A stretch of 64,000 nucleotides of DNA from Acanthacorydalis orientalis (Eukaryota > Arthropoda > Insecta > Megaloptera > Corydalidae), in NCBI GenBank assembly GCA_034766995.1, contig CM068315.1:46773162-46837161 (forward strand), given 5' to 3'. The position numbers were made by a program, and so were the translations under genes. Each line of letters opens with the position of its first letter. Position 1 is the first letter of the stretch. This document shows positions 12,900 through 25,380 of the stretch, piece after piece. The notes beneath the pieces are model-generated. The model did not search any database. It saw only the letters and a program-made list of their open reading frames with translations, and was not told the DNA's origin.

Positions 12900-13023
12900 C
12901 TTGTTTTATTGTGTACACATCGGTGGATGTGTTTGTGTGTATGTATATATGAATATGTATTACAAGTTTTAAGTGTAAATATTTGTTAAAATCTATTAAT
13001 TGCTACTATTTTAACTGTTGCAG

Positions 13024-13337
13024 ACGGGCATTCCATTTTACGAATCCATAGTCCAAATACTCTTTCTGAAAGCCAGGGGACATTTATCAATGAAATTGCT
13101 GGTTATATACAAGATGGTGATGAAACTTACTGGCAGCGTAAACTAGAATATTTTTGTTCTAGATGTGGTAAAATTTACTTTTATAAAAAAAATTTAATGA
13201 GACATTTAAAATATGAGTGTGGTAAAGATCCCAAGTTTATGTGTCGTTATTGCCCCCATAAAACTAAACATAAAAGTTCATTAAAAATTCATGTTAATGC
13301 AAAACATTCAGATAAAGCTCATGAATTTCTTTTATGA
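13024..13337 (+). CDS. lola: lola alternative 3' terminal exon 4 (DGHSIL type)
   Basis: Acceptor AG 13022-13023 (ttttaactgttgcag), standard phase, about 104 residues, stop at 13335-13337. A roughly 50-residue linker (DGHSILRIHSPNTLSE...) precedes finger 1 CSRCGKIYFYKKNLMRH, C-X2-C-X12-H-X4-C, helix Y/K/N/R. The linker is GKDPKFM. Finger 2 is CRYC...LKIHVNAKH, C-X2-C-X12-H-X4-H, helix H/S/S/I. An 11-residue tail (SDKAHEFLL) follows. There is no ATG before the first finger, so ATG-based prediction would miss it. The finger core is clearly homologous to the exons at 7182 and 9084. Mature function: one DNA-binding isoform of the BTB factor. Confidence 0.93.
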
Positions 13338-13471
13338 GAATTTAATTAAATATGATTCAATGTTCAAATAGTGATTCAGAGCATTTATATTTATGTAATG
13401 TAAATAGAAATGGAATATATTTTTAATTTTTTGTATTATTTGGAAAGTTATTTATTTTTTCATGTATATAT

Positions 13472-13513
<42 letters not shown>

Positions 13514-14058
13514 TATTTGACATCGGCTCTTTTAAGAGCTTTGGTATATAAAATTTGTACATTATATTATGTACAATTAGTTAAAAAATATTTGCACATT
13601 TCAGATAATTCACCATTCGTTGTTAACTGTAAAAATTATACTCAATGGAATGATTAATTATATTTATAATCACATTTGAAAAAGTGTTATAAAACCATTT
13701 TTATGTATTAATAAATTAAGCTTACAATTAGGCAATGTTAATTACAGTGTGTTTGAATCAGATTAAATTGTTGCATTAAATAGGATGCTAATAAATTGCC
13801 ACAGAAAAATTAATCTTATTTTATAATTGGTTTTATTATAAATTTATTAGTATCACTTGTGAAAGTTATACCTGTATATTTGTAAAATAAAACATATTCA
13901 CAATATTCTCAATGTACTATTTCAATATTATTTTCACTATTCCGTTTTTATTTTTCTGATTGCTTATTCAAATAAGTTTTTGTTAAACACATGTATACTA
14001 TATATTTATATTACATTTTTATTTATCACTACCCACTTATACACTCACAAACACACAT

Positions 14059-14090
<32 letters not shown>

Positions 14091-15584
14091 CATACATACA
14101 TATACATATGTATGTATGTATATTTATTTGTTTCATAACTTGAGATAAATTTTCAAAAAAGCACTTCCATGTATTCATTTATAAATGCAAAATAAATCTG
14201 ACATATACAAAAGATTGGACTTAAGGGTTATTTAATACCTAGTCATGGCTTTATATTTAATTTATATATACAACACAATCATACAAATATAATCTTATAT
14301 TTCACACTTATAGGTTACCAATATTTGCAAATAAATATTATTACGTGATAAAAAAAATATTTCTCAATAGTTAGTAATAATTATAGTTGATTATATTTAT
14401 TTTTTATTATTTATAAACTTGGTAATTGAAATTTGTATAAAAAATTCTGTAAATAGTTTTATATAATTGTATCTGTTTCAGTATATATTAGTGTATATGT
14501 ATATGTGTATATATATATGTGTATATATATATGTGTATATATATATATATATGTTTGTTTAATGAACCTGTCATTAAAATCTTTAGCTTGAAATGATGAA
14601 GATCCACAGTTAAAAATAATCTGGACTTTTTATTTGTACAGATTATTAGTTTATTGAAGAAAACTATAAATTTTCAAGATTGATTTGAAGGAAACTCATA
14701 ATTTTAACAATGGAAGTACTCTAGATCAAATGGAAATCAATATAATTAGTTTTATTTAAACTTCCAGCTAAACAATTCAAGAAGAATGCTTTGAATAGAC
14801 ATAATTTGTGATGTATTATTAGTTAGTAATTTTATAATAATATTTAGAAGAATATTTAAAATTAAAAATTATCATATTTTCATATTGTATAGAAGTTACT
14901 TGCATCAAACATGGCATTTTTTTTAAATTTTAGTCACATTTATTTTAAAACAAACTACTTTTAAATTTTTGTTAAATTTCGTATTAAAATATTGAACTGC
15001 ATATGCAGATTATTTGTTTTATCTATAATTTTGAGTATATTTAAAGAAGGTATATGTAAAGAAAACTTTATAATTATATTTTGTGTACTTTATAGATCAT
15101 TTTAAACAATTTCACATTAATACCAGTAACATTTGGGTTGTATGAGAATAAATATTCAATTCTAATTTCAGTAATATTTATTGACAAATTTTGTTGCAAA
15201 TTGTAGTGAAAGTGTAATTTAGTACTATTTTTCAATTAATCTCAAATGTATTATAAAAGATAATGTCATAACAAGTTTCTAATAAGTGATAAAAAAAAGT
15301 GGTGTTGAACTTATGGTACTGTCATCATCATACCTTATGTTTCTTAGTTTCCGTATTGTATTGTTTAGATAGTATTATAAGTGTTATTATGCTTTATAAT
15401 TATATGCACTGAAAAATATTATAGTGCAAAATTTTTCTTTGGAATTTATCTGACTTCATTATTTCAGTATAATTAAGACTTTGAATTTAATATTAATTCA
15501 AAATGTTTTTAATTCAACACAAATGTTACCAATATTATTACTTTAAATGTAGTAAATATTTTTCTAAATTTTCATCTATTGAAA

Positions 15585-15589
<5 letters not shown>

Positions 15590-15666
<77 letters not shown>
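15590..15666. repeat. (TA)n microsatellite
   Basis: TA tract with one AA interruption at about 15641, then (TGTA)n. Confidence 0.95.
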
Positions 15667-15678
<12 letters not shown>

Positions 15679-16427
15679 GTACACGAATAGAAAGAGAAAC
15701 ATACATGCACACAATAAATTTGTTATTAAAATAGAATGTTCATTTTGTGAATACGCAGTTGAATGTTTTAGTAACTAAATTTTACCAAATCTTAATTTTT
15801 TGATAATTAGAATTATAATAAATTTGCAAGTGACTTTTTTTACCTTTTTGAAATTAAATTCAATTGTTATTGGTTTTATTTAGTAATAGAAAGTATGAAT
15901 TAAGTAATAAAATATCAAATATTTAAAATAAATAAACTTTGAAGACTTAATGTCTAATTTTTATGATTTTTTTGTCAGCAAAAATACTTTTTATAACTAT
16001 AAAACTTATTTTTTCATTGAAAATGGTAGTTTGATGCGTCACAAATAAAACATTGTTTTTATATTTAAAATATAACAAAATAATTGTTATCAATTAATAT
16101 ATGTATATATTTTTGTATAATATGTGTACAATTTAATAATTAATATTTATTACTTACATTTCAGATTTGTTGATTTGAAGCATAGGTACTAGAAAAATAA
16201 TTGCAGCAAGAGCAGTACAATTTCAACATTAAATATAATAATTATCATTAAATATTGAAGAAAAAATTCAGTTTCAGTATATATTTTTTCTCTAATCTTA
16301 ATAATTAAAATATTTTTGCTTAAAAATATAATTTTTGTTTCAGATTTCTAGGTGTCTTCAATACTTTTTAAGAAGTAATCTCTGTACTGATATGTATGTA
16401 TGTGTGTATATATGTTGTGTGTGTGTG

Positions 16428-16430
<3 letters not shown>

Positions 16431-16488
<58 letters not shown>
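16431..16488. repeat. (TA)n microsatellite flanked by TG and GTAT repeats
   Basis: About 58 bp of pure TA between a (TG)n run and (TGTA)n(CA)n. Confidence 0.95.
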
Positions 16489-16500
<12 letters not shown>

Positions 16501-16913
16501 GTACACACACACAATTTTTTTTAAGATTATATTTATTTTAAAGGGCACACTGTTCATGTCATCCATTAAGTAAAATTTTATTTGATGTGTTTATTTCTTT
16601 TAAATTTCATCTAAATAAAAAAATGTATGTATTTTTAATTGATGGAAAAGATACATTTAATTTATTATATTTTGTATAATTTAGGAATATTATTTGTATT
16701 TATTTTTATTATGATTTTTGTGAAGAAAATAATAAAAAATGAAAATATTATTTTAATTTGTTTTTCTTTTGTTATTATTATTATTATTATTGTTTAATGT
16801 AAAAATAATATTTCTGTACAAAAACCAAATATTTTGTTCTGTTTTTTTCTTTCTTTTATAATTTTAACTAACAAAAAATGTTTTTGATAATAAAAAAAAT
16901 TTTGATGTTTCAG

Positions 16914-17293
16914 ATTTTAAGTGGGAGCTCATTAAAAATTTACCTGGATTCAATAGCAACGATACTTTACGTACACTTTTAACATCTCCTTTCCAAGAAA
17001 ATCCGGTCCAACAAGTCCAAGGTCAAGTTCGAAAAAAATATATTAAATACAACATTTTGAATGAACAAGTTGTAAGACCTGGTTATAGTGCAGATTCTCA
17101 ATTCGCTTGCTGCCACTGTGGCAAAAGGTATAGGTGGAAATCGACGATGAGACGTCATGAACAGGTTGAGTGCGGTGGAAAAGAGCCGATGTATCAATGC
17201 CCTCAGTGTCCTTATCGTGCAAAACAGAAAGGAAATCTCAATGTGCATATAAAAAAACACCATAATGCAATGAAAGTTGCAAAAGATGAGTGA
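16914..17293 (+). CDS. lola: lola alternative 3' terminal exon 5 (DFKWEL type, RYRWKS finger)
   Basis: Acceptor AG 16912-16913 (ttttgatgtttcag), about 126 residues, stop at 17291-17293. A long linker of about 65 residues (DFKWELIKNLPGF...) leads to finger 1 CCHCGKRYRWKSTMRRHEQVEC, C-X2-C-X12-H-X4-C, helix W/S/T/R. The linker carries an extra Gly (CGGKEPMYQC). Finger 2 is CPQCPYRAKQKGNLNVH, ending in HIKKHH so that either H-X3-H or H-X4-H is possible, helix Q/G/N/V. The RYRWKST finger with the doubled Gly is, from memory, one of the best-conserved lola variants across insects, so an orthologue should be easy to find. The coding GC is higher than in its neighbours, consistent with strong constraint. 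ORFs on the minus strand here are shadows. AATAAA lies at 17635-17640. Confidence 0.95.
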
Positions 17294-18443
17294 CAATTAA
17301 ATTTTCTTTTTACCAAATTTAAACATGTTTTTACATAAATTATATTGACAAAATATTTTTGTATTAAATTGAAGGGATATTTATGTTTAAAATGTATTTG
17401 TGTGCACATTATTCTTCTCATTGAAAATTGCTATTTTGTTAAGATAGAATACTTGGGGTGTTTTTAAATGTATTGTTGGACAGTGAAATTGAACTTGGAA
17501 TTAAACTTTTTAATATATTTTTTTGACAGACATTTTGTTATAATATTTTTAGTAGAAATTAATATACAGTTTACTTTTTGATACTGTATTTAAATTAATA
17601 TTTCTTAATTTTTGATATTTGATTAAAATTACAAAATAAATTATTACGATTTCAATTGAATAGTCCATTAAAATATTCATTAACATATTCACAAAGAATT
17701 AAGACATTTAAATGCCAATATAATTATCACAACTGTTGTAATCTTTATGAATGTGTTAAAAACAAATAATACTTCCTAATCTCAATTAATATCTTCTGTC
17801 TTATATAATTGCTTTCCTGATGAAAAGAATAATATTGTACCTTTTGTAAATATGCGAGTAAGTGCAGTGGTAGTCCATTATTACTATTTTTAATATAAAA
17901 GTTGTATTTGGCAAGTAGGGAATATTCAGTTTTTTCCTTGTCACCTTGAATTAATTTTTTTATATGTAAATAAACTTATATTTAGACTCATAATTAATGA
18001 AAAACAGTTAAATTCATTCATAAGTTTGTTTTTATTTTGATCATATCTTTTTGATAAACTTAATAGCTTCCATTTAAATATTTAATTTTTTATTATGGGA
18101 TCTGTTTTGAAATTATTTAATTAGTGATAGCCAGTAAATAAATTAGTAATTGTAATTGATATTTGAAAGATGCTCCTTTGTTATATTTGCGATCAACCCT
18201 TGAACTGTTATTAAATTTTAAAATATTTGATCATGATATCACAATAGAAAATTGAAGAGTTTACATAAATTATATTGACAAAAAAATTCAAAATATATTT
18301 AATATTGTGTATTATAAATATATTTTTTTTTTGGTATTATGAAGTATTATTATGACACAATCAATTATTGATGGAAATTCATTTGTTTTGATATACAATT
18401 GCTAATCTATAAAATGGAAAATAAATGTGTGTGTATATGTATG

Positions 18444-18490
<47 letters not shown>

Positions 18491-20561
18491 GAGTACAAAA
18501 AAAAACATTTGTACTTACAAATTCTATTGTAATTTGTTTTATTATTTTTTGATATGAGAGAAATCTTACTTGAAAAGTTACCTTTACGTCATCTAATTAA
18601 AGATTGTTACAAAATAATAAATTACTTTTATCTATATTGTTTACTATTAGGTATTCTGTAATAATATTTTTACAAATTAATATAAAAATATTGAAAACTT
18701 ATTCAGTTCAGATATATTAATAGTTATAAAAAATGTTATTTCATCAAATTTCACCTTCATTGCAATCATACTAGTGGTTGTTTAATATATACTTTTAATT
18801 GTTATTTGAAAACATATATTTTTGTTTATTAAATGTATTATTTAAATTAGTGATATGGTAAACCACTTTGAAGATGGCCTGTATATTATAGACTTATTTA
18901 TATTTTAGTTACTCTCATAAACAACTCTGTTGGTTTATTGGGTTTTATATATGATTATTAATTTTATGTAAAAAATTATTAGTTTCTTATTCAAAGGTAA
19001 TTGCAAACATGTCTAATTTAAACTATTAAGTTGTATCTATATTAGTTATTATTTGACAATACCATGTAGTGCTTAGTTGCAATCATTACATTAAATATTA
19101 TTTACAAAGTTAAATATTAATATTTTAGTTATAGGTATATTCTTTAAAAATGTCATCTTTAAGTTTAGTTCTATTTACATTTTAAGTTATGTTATGGAAG
19201 TAATATTAATTTGATGAAAACATGAGAGAATGAATATTTTCATATATTACTTAAAATATTTCATACTTGTTACATAAAAAATTCCACTGCCTGTAACAGT
19301 AATTATCATGTTGTGTGTAAGTGCCTTGATTATTGCATAGTATCATTACGTATGCAATAGATGATTCGATAATGTATAATTATATTTTTGGTAAAATGGT
19401 GTTTTATAATAAATATTTTTAAAATGATTTATTTATTTTTTTACATATACTTAATGTGTGTAAAGTACAAATTTTATGTCAGTATTTATAGGTTTATGTT
19501 ATAAATGTCTTGTTTTATTTTTTAAGGAAATGAAATTCAAATTATTTTAATATAGACTCTACCTTCTTCAATTATAAAGCCCTCTCTGAATGTTTAATTC
19601 ATCAACTATATCAAGATAATATGTTTAGCATCAAAAGTAATATAAACGTGTGTTACAATAAATTTTGTATATAATTTTAATAAGATTAAATCCATTTGTT
19701 AATTAATATATATTAACATGTTAGTGGCGTACTATGTTATGACATATGAGAGTGTCATGGCACAATTGAATTGGGATTATATATCAAAGTCAATTTTCAT
19801 CAGTTCACACAACAATATAATCCTGGTAAATTTTTGGTCTAATTTGAAACTAAACAAATGTGTGTGTGTATTTTAATATTAAACATGAAATTTTCATAAA
19901 CACCTTTACTGTATTTTAAAAGATAAATATAAAATGATTTCAACCTGATGAAAAAAATTAGCATCATATTGTTTAAAAATTATATCTAAATAGTAGTGTG
20001 CAACTTAGTAATTTATGTGCTTAATTATAAAATTTATAAAAATATTTTCATCAAATATACTTATATATATATACATGTAACAGTGAATATTCATTCATTG
20101 CTTATTAAAAAAAATATGTATTCTGTCACTAATACCAAATGTAAATAAATTCAAAATGTTTAAATATTGTGTAAATACGTAGTGAACATGATAAATATTT
20201 GGAACAGTAATGAAATTATAAATTGTGTTAAAATAAAACTATAAAAATGCTTAAAAATATTGTAAATTAATTTGTGAGTAAAAAATCTAAACTTTTGTGT
20301 TAACTGTTTTGATTTTCAAGTATTCTTTAAGGATTTAATCTTAACAAAAATAAATATAATTATAAATTAGCTTGTAGATAAAAGTAAAAAGGTTAATTAT
20401 GAATTTGTGTTCAAAAAAGAGAACAAATTTGGAATACCATATCAGATTTGTCCAATTCGATAAAACTGTATAACGAAAGATTGATAAAAAGAGATTTGAA
20501 TTATGTAAATGTAACAAAGAACATTAATACTACTAATGAATACAAGTTTGTTTATTTTCAG
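17294..20561. other. 3.3-kb inter-exon region, no gene seen
   Basis: AT-rich 3' UTR/intron with one TA tract at about 18452-18487 and a possible piggyBac-type half end starting at a TTAA at 19713 (see findings). No finger motif on either strand. Confidence 0.6.
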
Positions 20562-20791
20562 AGACCTCGATTGATTATTATCTCGAAGAAGGATCATTTG
20601 AATGCGTAAATTGCAAAAGACAATATCAAAGGATATCTTCATTGAAACGTCATTTGAAATACGAATGCGGAAAAGAAGCAACTTTAGTATGTGGCTTCAA
20701 GGGCTGTGTGTACTCAGCTAGACATAAACATCATTTGTATCAACATCAACTACGACTTGGACATGGAAGAAGACTGAGTTTATTTGAATAA
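20562..20791 (+). CDS. lola: lola alternative 3' terminal exon 6 (ETSIDY type, C-X4-C finger 2)
   Basis: Acceptor AG 20560-20561 (tttgtttattttcag), about 76 residues, stop at 20789-20791. The linker is only about 14 residues (ETSIDYYLEEGSFE). Finger 1 is CVNCKRQYQRISSLKRH, C-X2-C-X12-H-X4-C, helix R/S/S/R, followed by GKEATLV. Finger 2 is unusual: CGFKGCVYSARHKHHLYQH, C-X4-C-X12-H-X5-H, with three His at helix positions -1, 2 and 3 (H/H/H/Q). C-X4-C is an accepted C2H2 spacing, so the finger should fold. The tail is RRLSLFE. An ORF on the opposite strand is a shadow. Confidence 0.92.
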
Positions 20792-22833
20792 TTTGTCGTT
20801 ATATATATATATGTATATATATATATATAATATATTATATCTTTCTTGTAAATATCCATATTTATTTTAGATTGTATTCTATCAGTTGAAAATGAAATGT
20901 TTTTGTATGTGAGACATTATTTTTTAATGCATTTAATATTCTTTTTATAATTTAGTAAATAACATGAATGAATCTTTAATTTTTATCTCTGTATATTAAT
21001 TATATTTATTGCGATTGATAAACTATAGGATTTTAAAGTTATGTTACAGAAAGTTTTTGAATGAATTACTAGTGGTAGTTATTTATTTATTGTATTTTAA
21101 TACATTTACACAATTTTAATAGCATTTTTTCAACATTGTGAAAATAAAAAAATTGAGAAAATGTTTGTACTGTATCGAATTGTTGAAAAAGGTGTTCTTT
21201 TTTCCGAAGAGTAAGCTCGTTTGATTTATTCATTTTTAACGTTACGTAAATTTATTTTTTATTCAACTTGTATATAGTGGCTCTTCGAGATGAATTCTTG
21301 TGTACAAAAATATAAAGAGAAGAGTTACATTTAACAGTACATTGTACTATGAACGTTTATCGAACATTTTTATAAGGTGTGAATAAAAATCAGGCTAAAA
21401 CCAGTATTTGCTTTTCATATGAGTCTAACCTTTATTTCATATGATATCGTCTGTTCCTAAAAATGTTCGATTAAGTGCATATTGTAATCGGTTGTTTTTA
21501 ACAACTTCAAGAGAAATTTGTATCTACACTAATGACCATTATCAGTTGTCTGCTGATGAACTAAATATTTATTCTTGTCATTCAGTGTAACTAACATTTA
21601 TGATAACTTTTATGATGAAAAATATTATATTTTATAAAATATAATATTTTTCTAATTTAAGGAACTGTTACTAATGTTTAATTAATCCAGCTGAGTGCCC
21701 ACACACATTCTATTTAAGGCAATATTTTGGCATAAATAGGAGTTGATCTTTTGAGCTGAAGAACATATATATTTACACTGGAATCAATAATAACTTCGTT
21801 TCCGAGTTATGAAAATTCGTCTTACGGAGACATTTTCAGGAACACATTACCTTCATGAAAGCTAGTTTCAAATCATAAAAAATAATTAAAAGCAGTGTTA
21901 GTAGTCTGCATTGAAATTTTGTATTTTTATATGAATATGTTTTAATAAATTATAGAATAATTTTATCAGAATATATTTAGTTTTTAATAAAAAATTATTT
22001 TTCTTATTTTTATTTTGCATAAAAGTGATTTCCTTTTTATTGAATTATATTTTCCAAATAAATTATATTTCATAAAATTGTTTAGTAATTATAGTGTAGT
22101 AAAATAAACATGTGTTCTAAAAGTGCAAAAAATACTTATAAAAGAATAAATGTGTATAATCTATTGTTATTACTTATAAAAATTCTTTGCTTAAGAAAAT
22201 ATGTATTTTTTTTTCCAGTGAGTTTCAAACTAATTGTTCTTGGCATAACTACTTTAACATACATCAGTCACATTTTACTTATTTTTTATTTTATTTTAGG
22301 AATGGTATTAAACTTTTATAATACTGTAATGTATATAAAATATATTCTTTTTTGCTAGAGAAATGTTTATTGGCTTTTCAATAGTGATTACTTGTTTTTA
22401 AACAACTTAAATGTATCCTTTTCTTTAAGCACATTTGTAGTTAGTTTTTAAGAGATTTATATTATATGTTTACAGCTGTACATTTATGCTTTCTATTCAT
22501 CATATTTGAAAAGAAATTAATATCTTATATTTTATGTATATAATCAACATAAAAGTGTCATAATTTTTTTCTTAATCGTTGTTTAATATAACCGAATTTA
22601 TTTTTTTAAATAAAATATGTACTCAAATTAAATGATTATTGTAACATTTATTTATTTTTATGTGTTCAAAACAGGACTTTGTTTTTAATAGTTTATATAT
22701 AGGAAAAGTATCCGATGATTACTCTTTTGATTTTAGAATTTTTTTTAAGAAATTTATTGTTGTTAGATGTTTATCTGGCATCAACTATAAATATTTATGG
22801 AAATATTAATTTTTGCCTAATTGTGTGTGTTTT

Positions 22834-22864
<31 letters not shown>

Positions 22865-23062
22865 GTATGTGTGTGTGTATATTTTTTGTAAAAATGATTA
22901 ATGCGGGTGATTTTAAAACTATGCGTTATATTGTTTTTATATGTGTGTTTTTGTTTTGTTTATTTTCTTTTAAAAATATTTATGTAAGTATAATTTTAAT
23001 TATTTTTGTTCTTGTGAGCAAAAAATTTAACTATTTGAACTAACTATTGATATTTGTTTTAG
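20792..23062. other. 2.3-kb inter-exon region, no certain gene
   Basis: AT-rich. Holds a TA tract at 20800-20833, a perfect 36-bp palindrome at 21617-21652, a TA/TGTA repeat at 22836-22870 and an acceptor at 22218 followed by an in-phase hydrophobic frame to 22358 (see findings). Confidence 0.55.
21617..21652. repeat. perfect 36-bp palindrome
   Basis: The first 18 bases (gaaaaatattatatttta) are the exact reverse complement of the next 18. It could extrude as a cruciform or fold as an RNA hairpin. No function is visible. Confidence 0.8.
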
Positions 23063-23316
23063 GATATGAGCATTTATATGTACAAAAAGTGATGTCTTCA
23101 CCTACCCAAGAGAACCAATTACATGATAAATACTTATGTATTAATTGTGGCCGAAGTTATGCTCATAGAACGAACTTGACAAGACATATGCGAGTAGAAT
23201 GTGGTAAAGAAGCGACATTAATATGTGAATATTGCAAATCTAGATTTAAACACAAACATGCTCTCAACAGACATTTAGCGACTGTTCATCAATACTCTAC
23301 ATTAATCGGCGGATAA
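23063..23316 (+). CDS. lola: lola alternative 3' terminal exon 7 (GYEHLY type)
   Basis: Acceptor AG 23061-23062 (tgatatttgttttag), about 84 residues, stop at 23314-23316. A linker of about 29 residues (GYEHLYVQKVMSSP...) precedes finger 1 CINCGRSYAHRTNLTRH, C-X2-C-X12-H-X4-C, helix H/T/N/R, with linker GKEATLI. That linker is shared with the exon at 20562 (GKEATLV), suggesting these two neighbours are related duplicates. Finger 2 is CEYCKSRFKHKHALNRHLATVH, C-X2-C-X12-H-X4-H, helix H/H/A/R. It has a true aromatic Phe core residue. AATAAA at 23335-23340, only 18 nt past the stop, would make a very short 3' UTR if used. Confidence 0.93.
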
Positions 23317-23913
23317 TTATTTCATTTGTAATCAAATAAAGAAAATAAGAATGAAACTGACAATATTTATTTAAAAAAAATTATTTATGTGTATATATTT
23401 TACTCATTTGTTAAACATTTCATTATATTCGTATATTGCGATAAAAAGTGAAGTTGTTTATTGTAGATAAATAAAATAAAAATGTAGGAATAAAATTAAT
23501 TTAAAATTATATTTCAACAATATAAATATATGTTGAAAAATATGAAGTGCATAACTAACTAGTCAAAAAATTGAAATTTTTACAAAACTTTTAAAAATGC
23601 TCATTAATTATGGCTTGTCTGTTTTATTAACATTGCAAAAATCTATGAAATAATATTCATGTTTTATGATAAATGTTTAAATAAAGTATAGGTAATAAAA
23701 AAATATTTGTTGATTCAAATATCAGATTTTTTTAATGGTGAGTTGAAGTCGCCATATTTTAAAATCAACTCCAATTAATCAATTGTATTATAAATGAGTT
23801 TTCTTATTTTTTAACCAGTTATTTTTTTAATTAAAAGCTCGTCCTTCACAAAAATGCGACAATAAATCTTTACATACAATAACCATCTTTTAGTTCTCCA
23901 TCTATTCATTTAT

Positions 23914-23930
23914 ATCTATCTATCTATCTA

Positions 23931-24014
<84 letters not shown>
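23914..24014. repeat. (TCTA)n(TA)n compound microsatellite
   Basis: Five TCTA units followed by about 80 bp of TA, one of the longest pure tracts in the window. Confidence 0.95.
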
Positions 24015-24020
<6 letters not shown>

Positions 24021-24280
24021 TGTGTGACTTGTATGTTTATTTATATATAATGTGTGTGTTTTTTTCTCATCTAATACTCGAATATTTATTGAAATATATT
24101 TTTAAAATAATTATTTTGTTGATTTCTTTGCAACATGAAAAAATAGTTTTTAATAATGTTATCGCAAAATATTAATTTGGCAAAAACTATTGAACTTCAT
24201 TTCTGTTTTATCTCTCTTCTATTTAATTCTGTCTACTGTTAATTTTTTCATTATATTTTTTAAATTGTCTCTCACACATG

Positions 24281-24343
<63 letters not shown>

Positions 24344-24959
24344 TTTCATGTAGTTTATTTTTGATAATTTTTCATTGACATGCTTGTATTTTTCTTTTAG
24401 GGAAATATCATTTACTTAACTATAGTTTAATTTTTTGACTTTTTTACACAAAATTATTTCACTTTTTTAATGTTTACTAAACTTTTTTTAATGTTTAGCT
24501 AAACAGTTGACTAAATGATACTAACACTTGTTAAACGTTTTTTTTTCTAGAGCTATATTTTTTGCTAACAGTAAGATTTGTTGTATATTATACTTTTAAT
24601 AGATATTTTTATTATTTTTAATACTGATTAATTTCTTTGTACAACTAATTTTTAGATACTTTTTGAATAATCTGTTATATTCAAAGTCATGATACTGAAT
24701 TATGTTATTTCATAGTGTAATAATAATATTGAATGTTATTATTTCTAGGATGTAGATCAAGTATAATCTACAGTCAATATACTATTTTAAATGAATGGTT
24801 ATGAATACTGAAATAACATTCATAATGTTATCATTTATATTTAATTGATTTTTAATTAAAAAATTCAGTATTTTTTGTACCAAATAGTTTACTGTGTTCT
24901 GTATTGAAAGACTTTATTAGTCCCATTTTTATTTTTTACAAAAATTGTATAAAATGTAT

Positions 24960-25380
24960 ATGTATATCTGTTTAAAAGTGATCACAGGTAAAAAATTCAC
25001 GACTCAAATAATGGGATTGAACATTCTTAGATTTATATTGTAACCATCAATTTACAAAAGTGGAAAAAGGTATATATTAATTAATTGAGTAATAATCTCT
25101 TATTAGCATGTGTATATATATATATATATACACATACACACACACAAGTGTGTGTGTATGTACTCGTATGTATGTATGAATTTATAGATACTAATAAGAG
25201 AAATTAATATTAATGTATTTAATATATACCTTTTTTTACTTGTATAAATCGATGGTTACAATGTAAAATTCAGTATGTACGTAGTTTTCGTTTTTCATGT
25301 GCAATGTTTTCATTCATTTTCAGTCCCATTATTTAAGTCGTGAATTTTTTTTACCTGTGATCACTTTTAAACATACTGTA
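24960..25380. mobile_element. Tc1/mariner-type MITE or fold-back remnant
   Basis: Long imperfect inverted repeat. The left arm (from about 24967: tgtttaaaagtgatcacagg, then aattcacgactcaaataatggga) pairs with the right arm ending at 25380 (tcccattatttaagtcgtgaa ... cctgtgatcacttttaaaca). The arms continue inward for about 140-190 bp to a TA/CA-rich centre near 25110-25185. Read inward from the right, the end is TACAGTATGTTTAAAAG, which has the TA target plus CAGT start common in Tc1-like elements. The left tip is degraded. No transposase is present. Confidence 0.65.

Larger units (their letters stand above)
9319..13023. other. 3.7-kb inter-exon region with TA tracts and a retroelement tail
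   Basis: Holds TA tracts at about 9527-9555, 10324-10376, 10488-10560, 10840-10900, 11143-11164 and 12838-12884 (the last followed by (TG)n). It also contains a strong acceptor at 11004 with a short in-phase frame (see findings) and a decayed non-LTR retrotransposon end at 11164-11330. An open frame at 9711-9911 resembles nothing I know. Confidence 0.6.
13338..16913. other. 3.6-kb inter-exon region, possible exon relic
   Basis: AT-rich 3' UTR/intron. TA tracts lie at about 13466-13510, 14058-14087, 14500-14552, 15590-15666 and 16431-16488. Three acceptor-like sites (15466, 16164 and 16343) are each followed by early stops in the locus phase. A possible interrupted finger relic at 15467-15778 is described in findings. 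Confidence 0.55.

Noticed and set aside
16344..16541. Finger-like RCLQYFLRSNL after acceptor-like tttgtttcag
   Set aside because: Wrong phase, stop after two codons in the locus phase, only one Cys of a CxxC pair, runs into a microsatellite.
16979..17421. Minus-strand open frames over exon 5
   Set aside because: Shadows of the plus-strand finger exon, which has an acceptor, correct phase and intact Cys/His ligands.
20442..20681. Minus-strand open frame over exon 6
   Set aside because: Shadow of the finger exon at 20562.
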